64,000 nucleotides of DNA from Stenotrophomonas sp. MYb238. GTDB lineage: Bacteria > Pseudomonadota > Gammaproteobacteria > Xanthomonadales > Xanthomonadaceae. The notes below the pieces were generated by a model. It was not told the origin of the DNA. It searched no databases and saw only the letters and a program-made list of their open reading frames with translations. Both the position numbers and the translations under genes were made by a program. Positions 27,465-37,866 of the stretch are shown piece by piece. Each line of letters starts with the position of its first letter. The stretch's first letter is position 1. The DNA is taken from contig NZ_WIDL01000008.1 of assembly GCF_009496535.1 (NCBI RefSeq), positions 89,490-153,489 of the forward strand. The letters are read 5' to 3'.

Positions 27465-27572
27465 GTGTCACCGTGGGAATGGGAACAACCGCCACGAGTC
27501 CACAGGGCCATCGGATGGCCTTCCTGCAGGGCGGGCGGGCCCACCATTGTCGCCGACCGCGGCCCGCGGCGC

Positions 27573-27600
27573 AAAAAAACCGCCAGGAGCGGTCTTTGAC
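27573..27600 (-). terminator. Intrinsic terminator ahead of sucC
   Basis: On the minus strand ACCGC-TCCTG-GCGGT is followed by seven T, with flanking A/T pairing that lengthens the stem to about nine. It lies about 110 bases upstream of the sucC start and downstream of no recognised minus-strand gene. It may end a small RNA or act as an attenuator in a long sucC leader. Confidence 0.65.
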
Positions 27601-27797
27601 ATCGCTTACAGATGGTCTGCAGGGTTTCCCCCAGTGATCGCGGAAACACAGCAAAGGCCTGCCCGGAACCACGGGAGGGGCGGAATCGCGCGCCATTTCA
27701 GCCACTTAACGACCTTGGCGCAGGGACCGCCGGCAACCCGCGGCGGCTCCCGCCGGCACCTATACTCCGTCCTGCCGCCCGCCGCCGGAGCCCGCGC

Positions 27798-29411
27798 TTG
27801 CCCTCCCGTTCCTCGCTGATCGACCGCATCGAATCGATACCGCGGCGCGAGCTGTACTTCTTCGCGCTGTACCGGGTGCTGATCGCCAGCCTGATTGCGG
27901 CGCTGGTATTCAGCCCGTTGAGCGGGCTGATGAGCGAAGCCCACCATCCGCTGCTGGCGCGCGCCGTGTCCGTCGGCTACCTGCCGATCGCGCTGGGCCT
28001 GCTGGTGTGGGGCCGCAACGAGCGCTGGCTGCAGCCGCTGGTGTTCTGGGGCGCGGTGGCCGACATCCTCGCCGCCACCCTGCTCACCCACGCGCTGCCC
28101 GGCGCCAGCGCCGGCATCTCGATGACGCTGCTGTTCAACATTTCCGCCGCGGCCATGCTGCTGCCGCTCTCGCGCGGCATGCTGGTGGCGGTGGTGGCCA
28201 GCCTGGCCACGGTGGCCGAGTTCGCCTGGCGCGAGATCGAGGGCGGGGACAGCACGCGCACCCTCGCCGAGCTGGCGATGTTCATCACCAGCTACCTCGC
28301 CCTGGCCTGGATCAGCTACCAGATCGGCAACCGCGCCCGCCGCAACCAGCAGCTGGCCGAACGGCGCGGCGCCGAGGTCGCCAACCTGTTCGAGATCAAC
28401 GAACTGATCATCCGCCGCATGCGCACCGGCGTGCTGGCGGTCGACGGCGGCGGCCGGATCGCGCTGGCCAACGAGGCCGCGGCCGCGCTGCTGGGCGAGG
28501 CCGGCGACGGGCTGGCCGGCGGCGAGGCGCGGCTGGCGCAGGTCGCGCCCGAACTGGCGCGGCGCCTGCAGCGCTGGCGCAACGGCATGAACGAGGAGGA
28601 GCTGCCGCTGCGCCTGGCCGGCGACCTGCCCGAGGTACTGCCGCGCTTCGTGCGCATGCTTGCCGGCAGCGACCAGACCCTGGTGTTCCTGGACGACACC
28701 AGCGTGGTCTCGCGCCGCGCCGAATCGCTGACCCTGTCCACCTTGGGCCGGTTCTCGGCCAGCCTCGCCCACGAGATCCGCAACCCGCTGGCCGCGATCA
28801 ACTACGCCACGCAGCTGCTGGAGGAATCCAGCGACCTGGGCGATGCCGACCGCCGCCTGCTGCAGATCATCCACCAGCAATGCCAGCGCACCAACGGCAT
28901 CGTCGAGAGCGTGCTGGCGCTGGCCCGCCGCGAGCGCGCCAGCCCGGAAAACCTGGACCTGGCCAGCTTCGTGCGCCGCTTCGTGCTGGAGTACCGGCAG
29001 ACGCTGTCCACCGAGACCGACGACGTGGAATCCATCATCCGCGAATCCTCGGTGCCGGCGCTGATGGACCCGCGCCACCTGCACCAGGTATTGACCGCGC
29101 TGGTGCACAACGCGCTCAAGTACGGGCGCACGGGCGACGAGCCGGCGCGGGTGCGCATCCGCGTCGCGTCGGCCGGGCGCCATGCGGTGATCGACGTGAT
29201 CGACCGTGGCCCCGGCATCCCCGAAGCCGTCGCCGCGCAGCTGTTCCGGCCGTTCTACACCACGTCCGAACACGGCACCGGCCTGGGCCTGTACATCGCC
29301 CGCGAGCTGTGCCGGGCCAACCAGGCGCAGCTGGACTACATCGCCGTGCCCACGCGCGGGGCCTGCTTCCGCATCGTCATGGCGGCGCCGCACGGCGCCT
29401 TCGCCGCCTGA
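27798..29411 (+). CDS. pilS: Type IV pilus sensor kinase PilS
   Basis: Inner-membrane histidine kinase of 537 residues that partners PilR in sigma-54-dependent pilin expression. About six transmembrane helices cover residues 20-185. A PAS-like sensor domain lies at about 200-300 (IRRMRTGVLAVDGGGRIAL). The HisKA box ASLAHEIRNPLAAI has His near 325, and the ATPase has NALKYG, DRGPGIPEA and GTGLGLYIA. The best start is TTG at 27798, with GGAG seven bases upstream; there is no suitable ATG before the first membrane helix. pilR follows 61 bases later. sucC is divergent, as in other Xanthomonadaceae. Confidence 0.93.
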   Translation: MPSRSSLIDRIESIPRRELYFFALYRVLIASLIAALVFSPLSGLMSEAHHPLLARAVSVGYLPIALGLLVWGRNERWLQPLVFWGAVADILAATLLTHALPGASAGISMTLLFNISAAAMLLPLSRGMLVAVVASLATVAEFAWREIEGGDSTRTLAELAMFITSYLALAWISYQIGNRARRNQQLAERRGAEVANLFEINELIIRRMRTGVLAVDGGGRIALANEAAAALLGEAGDGLAGGEARLAQVAPELARRLQRWRNGMNEEELPLRLAGDLPEVLPRFVRMLAGSDQTLVFLDDTSVVSRRAESLTLSTLGRFSASLAHEIRNPLAAINYATQLLEESSDLGDADRRLLQIIHQQCQRTNGIVESVLALARRERASPENLDLASFVRRFVLEYRQTLSTETDDVESIIRESSVPALMDPRHLHQVLTALVHNALKYGRTGDEPARVRIRVASAGRHAVIDVIDRGPGIPEAVAAQLFRPFYTTSEHGTGLGLYIARELCRANQAQLDYIAVPTRGACFRIVMAAPHGAFAA

Positions 29412-29472
29412 TCCGCCGTGCACGAAGGGCGGAAGGTGACGTCCGGCGGCGTACTCGGCTATCGTTTTCGGC

Positions 29473-30843
<1,371 letters not shown>

Positions 30844-30848
30844 CGCGT

Positions 30849-31474
30849 GGATCCCCCCCGAACCGAGGGGGATACAACGAATCAGCCCCCCTCTCCCTCC
30901 GGGAGAGGGGCTGGGGTGAGGGTAAGAGCGAAGCCTCATGCAGCCGGGTATCGCAGGGGCTGCACCCACCCTTCATCCGCCTCTTCGGGGCACCTTCTCC
31001 CGCAGGGAGAAGGGATGCACGGCGCCGAGCGAGCCCCTCTCCCTGCGGGAGAGGGGTTGGGGTGAGGGCAAGGGCGAAGCCTCATCCGGCCGGGCATCGC
31101 AAGGCTTCGCCCCGCCCTCATCCGCCCCTTCGGGGCACCTTCTCCCGCAGGGAGAAGGGAGGCACGGCGCCCAACGAGCCCCCCTCCCTGCGGGAGAAGG
31201 GTTGGGGCGAGGGCAAGGGCGAAGCCTCATCCGGCCGGGCATCGCAAGGCGTCGCCCTACCCTCATCCGCTCCTTCGGGGCGCCTTCTCCCGCAGGGAGA
31301 AGGGAAGGGCGGAGCCCAACGAGTCCCTCTCCCTGCGGGAGAGGGGTTGGGGTGAGGGTAAGGGCGAAGCCTCATGCGGCCGGGCGAGGCCTCATGCAGC
31401 CGGGCAACGCAAGGCTTCGCCTAGCCCTCATCCGCCCTTAGGGCACCTTCTCCCGCAGGGAGAAGGAAATACCC
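30849..31474. repeat. Tandem ~145-bp GC-rich intergenic repeat array
   Basis: Four or more units, each with a CTCTCCCTGCGGGAGAGGGG-type hairpin followed by TTGGGGTGAGGG, GCGAAGCCTCATCCGGCCGG and a second hairpin CTTCTCCCGCAGGGAGAAGG. The first hairpin recurs at about 30901, 31047, 31192 and 31337, so the period is 145-146 bases; a partial unit ends at about 31467. Units differ by point changes and one duplicated GCGAAGCCTCATGC stretch. The array fills the gap between the convergent pilR and kinase genes. Such repeats are common in Xanthomonadaceae; no gene is supported here. Confidence 0.9.
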
Positions 31475-33406
31475 CTACGACACTTCCGGCGACTGGGTCT
31501 CCGGCCGCTCGGGAGCCTGGCGCGGAATGTGCAGCGTGAAACAGGTACCCACCGGGCCGTTGCCCGGATCGCCCACGCGGCGGCTGCGCACCTCGATCCT
31601 TCCGCCCAGCACCTCGGTCACGATCTGGTGGACGATGTGCAGGCCCAGGCCGGTGCCGCCGCGGTTGCGCGCCGTCGTATAGAACGGTTCGAAGATGCGC
31701 GGCAGGTGCTCCGGCGCGATGCCGCCGCCATCGTCGGCCACCTCGATGCGCACCCAGGCGTCGCCGTCGCGGCGCGCCGACAGGCGGATCCGCCCCTCGC
31801 CGTCGCCGGGAAACGCGTGCAGCAGGGCGTTGTTGAGCAGGTTGGCCACCACCTGCTCCAGCGGCCCCGGGTAGGTCTCCATGGCGATGCCCGGTTCCAG
31901 GTCCAGTTCGAGCGCGATGCCGTCGACCGGTCCGCCGCGGCGCAGGCGCGGGTCGGCGTCGAGCAGCACCTCGGCCAGTTCGAAACGCCGGCGTTCCAGC
32001 GAAGCCCGGTCCACCGCCACCTGCTTGAAGCGCTGCACCAGCGCCGCGGTACGCCGCAGTTCGCCGTCGGCCAGCGTACAGGCCCCGCCCGCCTCGGCGA
32101 GGAAGCCATCCAGCTCGGAGCGGCGCAGCCCCGCCTGCACCTGTACCTGCAACCGCGCGATGCCGTCGCGCAGCGTGCCCAGCGCCAGCTGCGCGCTGGC
32201 CAGCGGCGTGTTCATCTCGTGCGCGACGCCGGCCACCATCAGCCCCAGGGAGGACAGGCGCTCGGCCCTGGCCAGTTCCTGCTGCGCCGCCTGCAGGTGT
32301 TCGTTGGCCAGCGCCAGCGCCTCGTTGCTGTCGCGCAGGCGCTGCATGTAGGCCAGTTCGCGCGCCAGGCCGCGCGCCTGCCCCAGCACCACCCACAGCA
32401 CCAGCACGCCGCCCAGCAGCGCCAGGCCGCCGAGCACGGCCTTCCAGCGCGCGGCCGGCGGCCGCGAACGGTGCACCAGCAGCCGCAGCTGTCCCAGCGT
32501 TGGATCGGCGTGGGCCAGCAGGTCGCCTTCGGTGCCGCGCCATGCCGCCTGCAGGGTGGAGAAACTCCAGTCGTGCCAGTCGCCCGAGGGCCGGCGCTGC
32601 ATCGCCGCCCACAGCGCCGGATCGAAATTGGCCACGGTGTGGTCGGCGCGGTCCAGCTGCCATCCCCAGGCATCGTCGGGCGCGGGCGCCAGCAGCCAGT
32701 AGCCCTGCGGATGGACCAGGTACAGGCTGAAACCCGACTGCGCCGCGCGTTCGCGCAGGCGCTCCAGCAGCACGTTGCCGTGCAGGTTGACCACGGCCAC
32801 GCCGGTGCTGCCGTCGGCCAGCATGAACGGCGAGGAGGCGCGCAGGGTCGGCCGCAGCGGCTGTTCGATGCGCCCGTTCTCGACGTTGAGATCCAGCGGC
32901 GAGAGATGGATCTGGCCCGGCAGCAGGTGCAGCGCATTCTCGAAGAACGGCCGGCCGCGCTTGTCCTGCAGCGCGCGGCCGGGCACGCGGTGGATGCTGC
33001 CCGCATCCTGGTCCACGCGCAGGCGCTCCTGCCCGGCGGCATCCATCCAGCGCACCTTGTGGTAGTCGCGCCCGGCCATCAGGAAGCTGGTGTAGGTATC
33101 CAGCAGCTGCGCCTGCGAACCGGTCTCCAGCAGGCGCGGAGTCAGGAAGGCGAGAAACCGGGTGTCGTCGCGCAACCGTCCCAGCCGGCGCAGCATCGAC
33201 TGCGCCGCGTTGTCCACCACGTCGTGCGCGGCCTGGCGTTCGGGCAGGCGCACGGCGCGGTCCATTTCGTACCAGAGCACCGGCAGCGCGGTCAGCAGGC
33301 CCAGCAGCCAGGGCGCGGCGATCAGCGTCACCCGCCACGGATGCGCGCGCAGCGCCGCCCAGGCCTCCTGCCAGCGCAGCCGCGGGGCCTGCCACAGCCG
33401 GCGCAT
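31475..33406 (-). CDS. Membrane sensor histidine kinase with periplasmic Cache-like domain
   Basis: Kinase of 643 residues. A transmembrane helix at about 25-45 is followed by a large periplasmic region (about 50-315) with the length and look of a double Cache sensor, then a second membrane helix (about 325-345). A coiled coil comes next (about 350-390), then HisKA with LMVAGVAHEMNTPLASAQLA, and the ATPase with NLLNNALLHAFP, DDGGGIAPEH and GGTGLGLHIV. The ligand is unknown. It starts four bases after the stop of the EAL response-regulator gene, so kinase and regulator form an operon and probably a signalling pair affecting cyclic-di-GMP. Confidence 0.88.
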   Translation of the reverse strand: MRRLWQAPRLRWQEAWAALRAHPWRVTLIAAPWLLGLLTALPVLWYEMDRAVRLPERQAAHDVVDNAAQSMLRRLGRLRDDTRFLAFLTPRLLETGSQAQLLDTYTSFLMAGRDYHKVRWMDAAGQERLRVDQDAGSIHRVPGRALQDKRGRPFFENALHLLPGQIHLSPLDLNVENGRIEQPLRPTLRASSPFMLADGSTGVAVVNLHGNVLLERLRERAAQSGFSLYLVHPQGYWLLAPAPDDAWGWQLDRADHTVANFDPALWAAMQRRPSGDWHDWSFSTLQAAWRGTEGDLLAHADPTLGQLRLLVHRSRPPAARWKAVLGGLALLGGVLVLWVVLGQARGLARELAYMQRLRDSNEALALANEHLQAAQQELARAERLSSLGLMVAGVAHEMNTPLASAQLALGTLRDGIARLQVQVQAGLRRSELDGFLAEAGGACTLADGELRRTAALVQRFKQVAVDRASLERRRFELAEVLLDADPRLRRGGPVDGIALELDLEPGIAMETYPGPLEQVVANLLNNALLHAFPGDGEGRIRLSARRDGDAWVRIEVADDGGGIAPEHLPRIFEPFYTTARNRGGTGLGLHIVHQIVTEVLGGRIEVRSRRVGDPGNGPVGTCFTLHIPRQAPERPETQSPEVS

Positions 33407-33410
33407 GCGC

Positions 33411-35642
33411 TCAGCCCTGCCCGCGCAGGCGCGCGATGAAATCCTCCACGGGCTCGGGGCGCGCGAACAGGTAACCCTGCGCGCAGGGGCATTCGTGGCG
33501 CCGCAGCCATTCGACCTGGGCCGCGGTTTCCACGCCCTCGGCCACGATGTCCAGGCCGAGCCGGCGGCCCAGCGCGATGATCATGTCCGCCACGTTCGCC
33601 CCGCCCGCCTCGTCGCCGATGCCGACGCCGGCGGTGAACTGGCGGTCCAGCTTGAGCCGGGTCACCGGCAGCGAATGCACGTAGCGCAGCGACGAATAGC
33701 CGGTCCCAAAGTCGTCCACGGCGATGCCGAACCCCAGCCGCCGCAGGCGCGCCAGCAGCTCGCGGCCGTCCTGGTAGTCGCTCATCACCGCACCTTCGGT
33801 GATCTCGATCTCCATCCGCCGCGGCTCGATGCCATGCCGCGCCACCGTCGCGGCCAGTTCCTCGATGAACTCGCGGCGGCGCAGCTGCAGCGGCGATACG
33901 TTGACCGAGACCGGGACGTCCGGGAAGCCGGCCCGTTCCATCGCCCGCAACGCGTCGCAGACCAGCTCGATCACGCGTCCGCCCAGCGGCACGATCAGGC
34001 CGCTGGCCTCGGCGACCGGGATGAAGCTGGCCGGCGACATCGGCCGCCCATCCTCGCTCCAGCGCGCCAGCGCCTCGGCACCGACGATGGCGCCGCTTTC
34101 CAGGTCGACCTGCGCCTGCAGCACGATGCCGATGCGGTCCTCGCGCAGCGCGCGGTACAGCGCGCGCGATTCCAGGAAACGGCGCAGGTTCTCCTGCTCG
34201 CTCTCGATCTGGTACTCGGCCACGCCATGGCCACCGCTGGCGCGTATCCGGTTCACCAGCAGCAGGCCGGCCGCCAGCGCGCCGCCGGCGCCGCCGCGGT
34301 ATTCGTCCAGGTCCACGCGGGCCGCGTCGACGCGCAGGAAGGGCAGTTCGCCGGCGTCCTCGCTCTGCTCCAGCGCGTCGACCGGATCGGCGGCCAGCCA
34401 CCGCGACGGCCCGAGCACGGCGAAGGTGCCCTCGTGCAGGCGCGCGATGCGGCACGGCGGCGGGTACATCTGCGCCAGCCGTTCGGCCATGCGCTGCAGC
34501 AGCAGGTCGCCCTGCTCCGGGCCCAGCGCCAGGCTGCCGTCGGTGTATTGCCCCAGGTCGACCACCAGCAGGCTCTGCCCGCAGGGCCGCGGCTGCTCCA
34601 GCACCTGCCGCAGGTCGCGGCGCAGCGCATTGCCGTTGGGGATGTCCAGCAGGCTGTCGCGGTAGGCGACCCGGTCCAGCCGCGCCGCCAGGTCGACGTT
34701 GACCAGGCCGGCGTTGGCATGGGTGACGAACACCTGCAGCAGTTCGTGTTCCTCGGCATCGAGCGAGCGCTCGGTCGCCAGGTAGACCGCCATCGGCGGT
34801 ACCGTGCCGTCGCCGTCGAGGTACAGCACCTGGCTGGACGGCATGCCGATGCTGGAACGGCGGGAGAACGCGTCCACCAGCAGGTCGCGGACCATCGGGT
34901 CGGCGATGTCCTGCACGGTGCGGCCTTCCTGCGCCTCGAAGCAACCATCGGCCGCGGTCACCACGGCGTCCTCGGCGGGCGTGTCGGCCGAGCCGTCGTG
35001 CACGCACACCATGCCGTCGAGCGGGACTTCCAGCAGCGCGGCCAGCTCGCGCAGCAGCTGCCGCGAGAAACCGTCCGGGTCGCGCAGCCCGGCCAGGCGG
35101 CTGCCGGCCTGCACGATGTGCTGCAGCCCGCGCTTGGCGCGCGCCAGCGCGTGGATCTCGCTCCAGGTGCGCAGCGAACCGGTGACGATGCCCTGCAGCC
35201 GTTCGCGGTAGAGATCGGTCTTGAGCCAGTATTCGCTGATGTCCAGCTGCTGCAGCGTCTTGCGCAGCGGCGCCATGCCGGGCTGGCCGGTGATCAGCAC
35301 GATGCGCACTTCGGAATTGCCCAGCTGTTCGCGCACTGCGCGCACCAGCTGCAGGCCGGCGTCGTCGGTTTCCATCACCACGTCCAGCAGGATCGCGGAA
35401 ATGCCGGGGTTGTCCTCCAGCACCTGGCGGGCTTCGCCGGACGAGGATGCGGTCAGCAGCCGCAGCGGGCTTTCGTTGAAGCGGAAATCGGACAGCGCCA
35501 TGCGCAGCGACTGCTGGAAACCCGGATCGTCATCGACGCTCAACACGGTGAAAGGCGTGCTGTCCGGCGGCTGGCCGCCGTCGGCCAGTTCCTGGCGGAA
35601 CTCGAACATCCTGTCGTCGCCCGACCATGCGCTACCGCTCAT
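33411..35642 (-). CDS. Response regulator with DUF3369, degenerate GGDEF and EAL domains
   Basis: Protein of 743 residues. The receiver (about 30-150) has Asp in AILLDVVMET. A DUF3369 sensor domain (about 155-310) is followed by a GGDEF-like domain (about 330-460) where the signature reads RLHEGTFAVL, so cyclase activity is unlikely. The EAL domain (about 490-735) keeps VGAEALARW, SVNVSPLQL, EITEGA, VDDFGTGYSSL, the Lys in TRLKLDRQF and VAEGVET. The catalytic set therefore looks intact and a c-di-GMP phosphodiesterase is expected. ATG at 35642 has AAAGGGG upstream. Its stop is four bases from the kinase gene at 33406. Proximity to pil genes suggests motility or surface control, an inference. 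Confidence 0.9.
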   Translation of the reverse strand: MSGSAWSGDDRMFEFRQELADGGQPPDSTPFTVLSVDDDPGFQQSLRMALSDFRFNESPLRLLTASSSGEARQVLEDNPGISAILLDVVMETDDAGLQLVRAVREQLGNSEVRIVLITGQPGMAPLRKTLQQLDISEYWLKTDLYRERLQGIVTGSLRTWSEIHALARAKRGLQHIVQAGSRLAGLRDPDGFSRQLLRELAALLEVPLDGMVCVHDGSADTPAEDAVVTAADGCFEAQEGRTVQDIADPMVRDLLVDAFSRRSSIGMPSSQVLYLDGDGTVPPMAVYLATERSLDAEEHELLQVFVTHANAGLVNVDLAARLDRVAYRDSLLDIPNGNALRRDLRQVLEQPRPCGQSLLVVDLGQYTDGSLALGPEQGDLLLQRMAERLAQMYPPPCRIARLHEGTFAVLGPSRWLAADPVDALEQSEDAGELPFLRVDAARVDLDEYRGGAGGALAAGLLLVNRIRASGGHGVAEYQIESEQENLRRFLESRALYRALREDRIGIVLQAQVDLESGAIVGAEALARWSEDGRPMSPASFIPVAEASGLIVPLGGRVIELVCDALRAMERAGFPDVPVSVNVSPLQLRRREFIEELAATVARHGIEPRRMEIEITEGAVMSDYQDGRELLARLRRLGFGIAVDDFGTGYSSLRYVHSLPVTRLKLDRQFTAGVGIGDEAGGANVADMIIALGRRLGLDIVAEGVETAAQVEWLRRHECPCAQGYLFARPEPVEDFIARLRGQG

Positions 35643-35872
35643 GCCCCTTTCCCCCAGACCCGGCTGTACTGGACCGACACGTGCCACGCCAGCCTAGCGC
35701 AATCATGCCCGGCGGTCGAACTGCCTCTGCCTGCCCCTCTGGTGGTGTATCGGCCTTCGGAGGCCGCGCTTGAGCGAGGCACACCCGGCGTTCCGCGGCG
35801 CAGCCGTCGCCCGTCGGCGTGCCGGAAGATGCGCCAGCGCGCCGCACCGGCGCCTCCACGCACGCACAGTCA

Positions 35873-35896
35873 GTACGCCTGCCGCAACAGGCGTAC
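35873..35896. terminator. Hairpin downstream of pilB
   Basis: Perfect 9-bp stem GTACGCCTG/CAGGCGTAC with loop CCGCAA, 15 bases past the pilB stop. No T run follows on either strand, so termination is probable but not certain. Confidence 0.55.
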
Positions 35897-35910
35897 GGTG
35901 CGGCGGCGAC

Positions 35911-37641
35911 TCAGTCCTTGGTGACGCGGTTGATCTCGGTCAGGCTGGTGATGCCCTGCGCTGCCTTGAGCAGGGCCGACTGGCGCAGGTCGTTGACGCC
36001 GATCTTCTGCGCGGCCTCGGCGATGTCCAGCGCGTTGCCGCCCTGCAGCACGATCGTGGCGATCTCGTCGGTCATCGGCATCACCTGGTAGATGCCGGTA
36101 CGCCCCTTGTAGCCTTCGGTGCACTCCTCGCAACCGACCGGTTCGTAGAGCTGGATGCCCTTGTCGATCTGCGCCTGGGTGAAGCCTTCGGCCAGCAGCG
36201 CGTTGGCCGGCAGCTCGGCGCGGCGCTTGCACTGGCCGCACAGCCGCCGCGCCAGGCGCTGGGCGATGACCAGGGTGACCGAGGAGGTGATGTTGTACGG
36301 GGCGATGCCCATGTTCATCAGGCGCGCGATGGTCTGCGGCGCGTCGTTGGTATGCAGCGTCGACAGCACCATGTGGCCGGTCTGCGCCGCCTTGATGGCA
36401 ATCTCGGCCGTCTCCAGGTCACGGATTTCGCCGACCATGATCACGTCCGGGTCCTGGCGCAGGAACGAACGCAGCGCCGCGGCGAAGGTCATGCCGCGCT
36501 TGTTGTTCTGCTGCACCTGGTTCACGCCGGGCAGGCGGATTTCCACCGGGTCCTCGGCGGTGGAGATGTTGCGGGTCTCGTCGTTGAGGATGCCCAACGC
36601 GGTATACAGCGACACCGTCTTGCCCGAGCCGGTCGGGCCGGTCACCAGCACCATGCCGTAGGGCTTGTGGATGGCTTCCAGGAACAGCCGCTGCTGCTCG
36701 GGCTCGTAGCCGAGCTTGTCGATGCCGAGCTTGGCCGCGCTGCCGTCGAGGATGCGCAGCACGATCTTCTCGCCGAACAGCGTCGGCAGCGTGCTCACGC
36801 GGAAGTCGATCTGCTTGGTCTTGGACAGGTTGAGCTTGATGCGGCCGTCCTGCGGCACCCGCTTCTCGGCGATGTCCAGCTGCGACATCACCTTCAGGCG
36901 CGCGGCGATGCGCTCGCGCAGCTTCACCGGCGCCCTGGCCACGGTCTTGAGCAGGCCGTCGATGCGGAAGCGCACCCGGTAGTCGTCCTCGTAGGGCTCG
37001 AAGTGGATGTCCGAGGCGCCGCGGCGGATCGCGTCCACCAGCACCTTGTTGACGAACTTCACCACCGGCGTGTCGTCGCCCTTGGCGTCGATGCCGGCAT
37101 CGCCACCGCCACTCATGTCCTCGTCGCCGGCGGCGACCTCCAGGTCGCCCATGCCCTCTTCGTCGTCGCCCAGGCCGCCGGCCAGGCTCTCGTTGCTCGC
37201 CACCCACTGGTCCAGCGTGCGCCGGATCTGGTCCTCGTCCACCAGGATCGGCTCGACCACCAGGTTGGTGTGGAACTTGATCTCGTCCAGCGACTGGGTC
37301 GGGTTGCTGGTGCCGATGAACAGCTTGCCGCCACGTTTGAACAGAGGCAGCACGTTGTGCTTGCGCAGCAGTTCCTCGCTCACCAGCTTCATCGCGTTCT
37401 GGCCGGCATCGAACACCGAGGCATCCAGCAGCGGCATGCCGAACTCGACGGCGTTGGCCGCCGCCAGCTGCGCGGCGTTGACCAGCTTCTTCTCGGCCAG
37501 CCACTGCGCCAGCGGCACCTTGGCCGTCCCCGCCTGCGCCATCGCGTTGCGCGCCGCCGCCTCGTCCAGCGCCCCGTCCTGCACCAGGCGGCGTGCGATC
37601 CCGGTGATGCCCACGAGATTGGCGGTGACGGCTGTATTCAT
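35911..37641 (-). CDS. pilB: Type IV pilus assembly ATPase PilB
   Basis: Hexameric cytoplasmic ATPase of 576 residues that powers pilus extension. The N-terminal MshEN-like domain covers about 1-150. The ATPase core has Walker A GPTGSGKT near 335, an Asp box, Walker B VIMVGEIRD and a His box STLHTNDAP. A zinc-binding cysteine set is seen in LCGQCKRR ... GCEECTEG near 490-530. ATG at 37641 follows GGGGAA. In related genomes pilB sits next to pilA and pilC; here about 14 kb of glycan genes separates pilB from the pilins and pilC. Confidence 0.96.
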   Translation of the reverse strand: MNTAVTANLVGITGIARRLVQDGALDEAAARNAMAQAGTAKVPLAQWLAEKKLVNAAQLAAANAVEFGMPLLDASVFDAGQNAMKLVSEELLRKHNVLPLFKRGGKLFIGTSNPTQSLDEIKFHTNLVVEPILVDEDQIRRTLDQWVASNESLAGGLGDDEEGMGDLEVAAGDEDMSGGGDAGIDAKGDDTPVVKFVNKVLVDAIRRGASDIHFEPYEDDYRVRFRIDGLLKTVARAPVKLRERIAARLKVMSQLDIAEKRVPQDGRIKLNLSKTKQIDFRVSTLPTLFGEKIVLRILDGSAAKLGIDKLGYEPEQQRLFLEAIHKPYGMVLVTGPTGSGKTVSLYTALGILNDETRNISTAEDPVEIRLPGVNQVQQNNKRGMTFAAALRSFLRQDPDVIMVGEIRDLETAEIAIKAAQTGHMVLSTLHTNDAPQTIARLMNMGIAPYNITSSVTLVIAQRLARRLCGQCKRRAELPANALLAEGFTQAQIDKGIQLYEPVGCEECTEGYKGRTGIYQVMPMTDEIATIVLQGGNALDIAEAAQKIGVNDLRQSALLKAAQGITSLTEINRVTKD

Positions 37642-37866
37642 GGTGTTCCCCGGCATGGACGACATCGGGCGATTGTACGGGCAAGCGGGACGGCAATAGG
37701 AACGACTCCGGGCCCGGCATTCCCGCGTGCGATGTCGGGCCGGTCGCTTCGCCCGGGAGCGGCCGACCGCCGGATCCGTGCCGGCAAGAGAGAGTGGGAA
37801 CGCGGCATGCTGCCGCGACCGGCGCCATTGGGGCATGCTGCACGCCCCGATACCTCCGCCACGCCC

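Noticed and set aside
30849-31474. CRISPR array
   Set aside because: The units are about 145 bases, nearly identical throughout, with no short-repeat/unique-spacer alternation and no cas genes.
35770-37866. N-terminal two thirds of a 931-codon plus-strand frame
   Set aside because: It is antisense to pilB and low in complexity. Only the last 232 codons, from 37867, form a recognisable protein (TfpX/TfpZ type).
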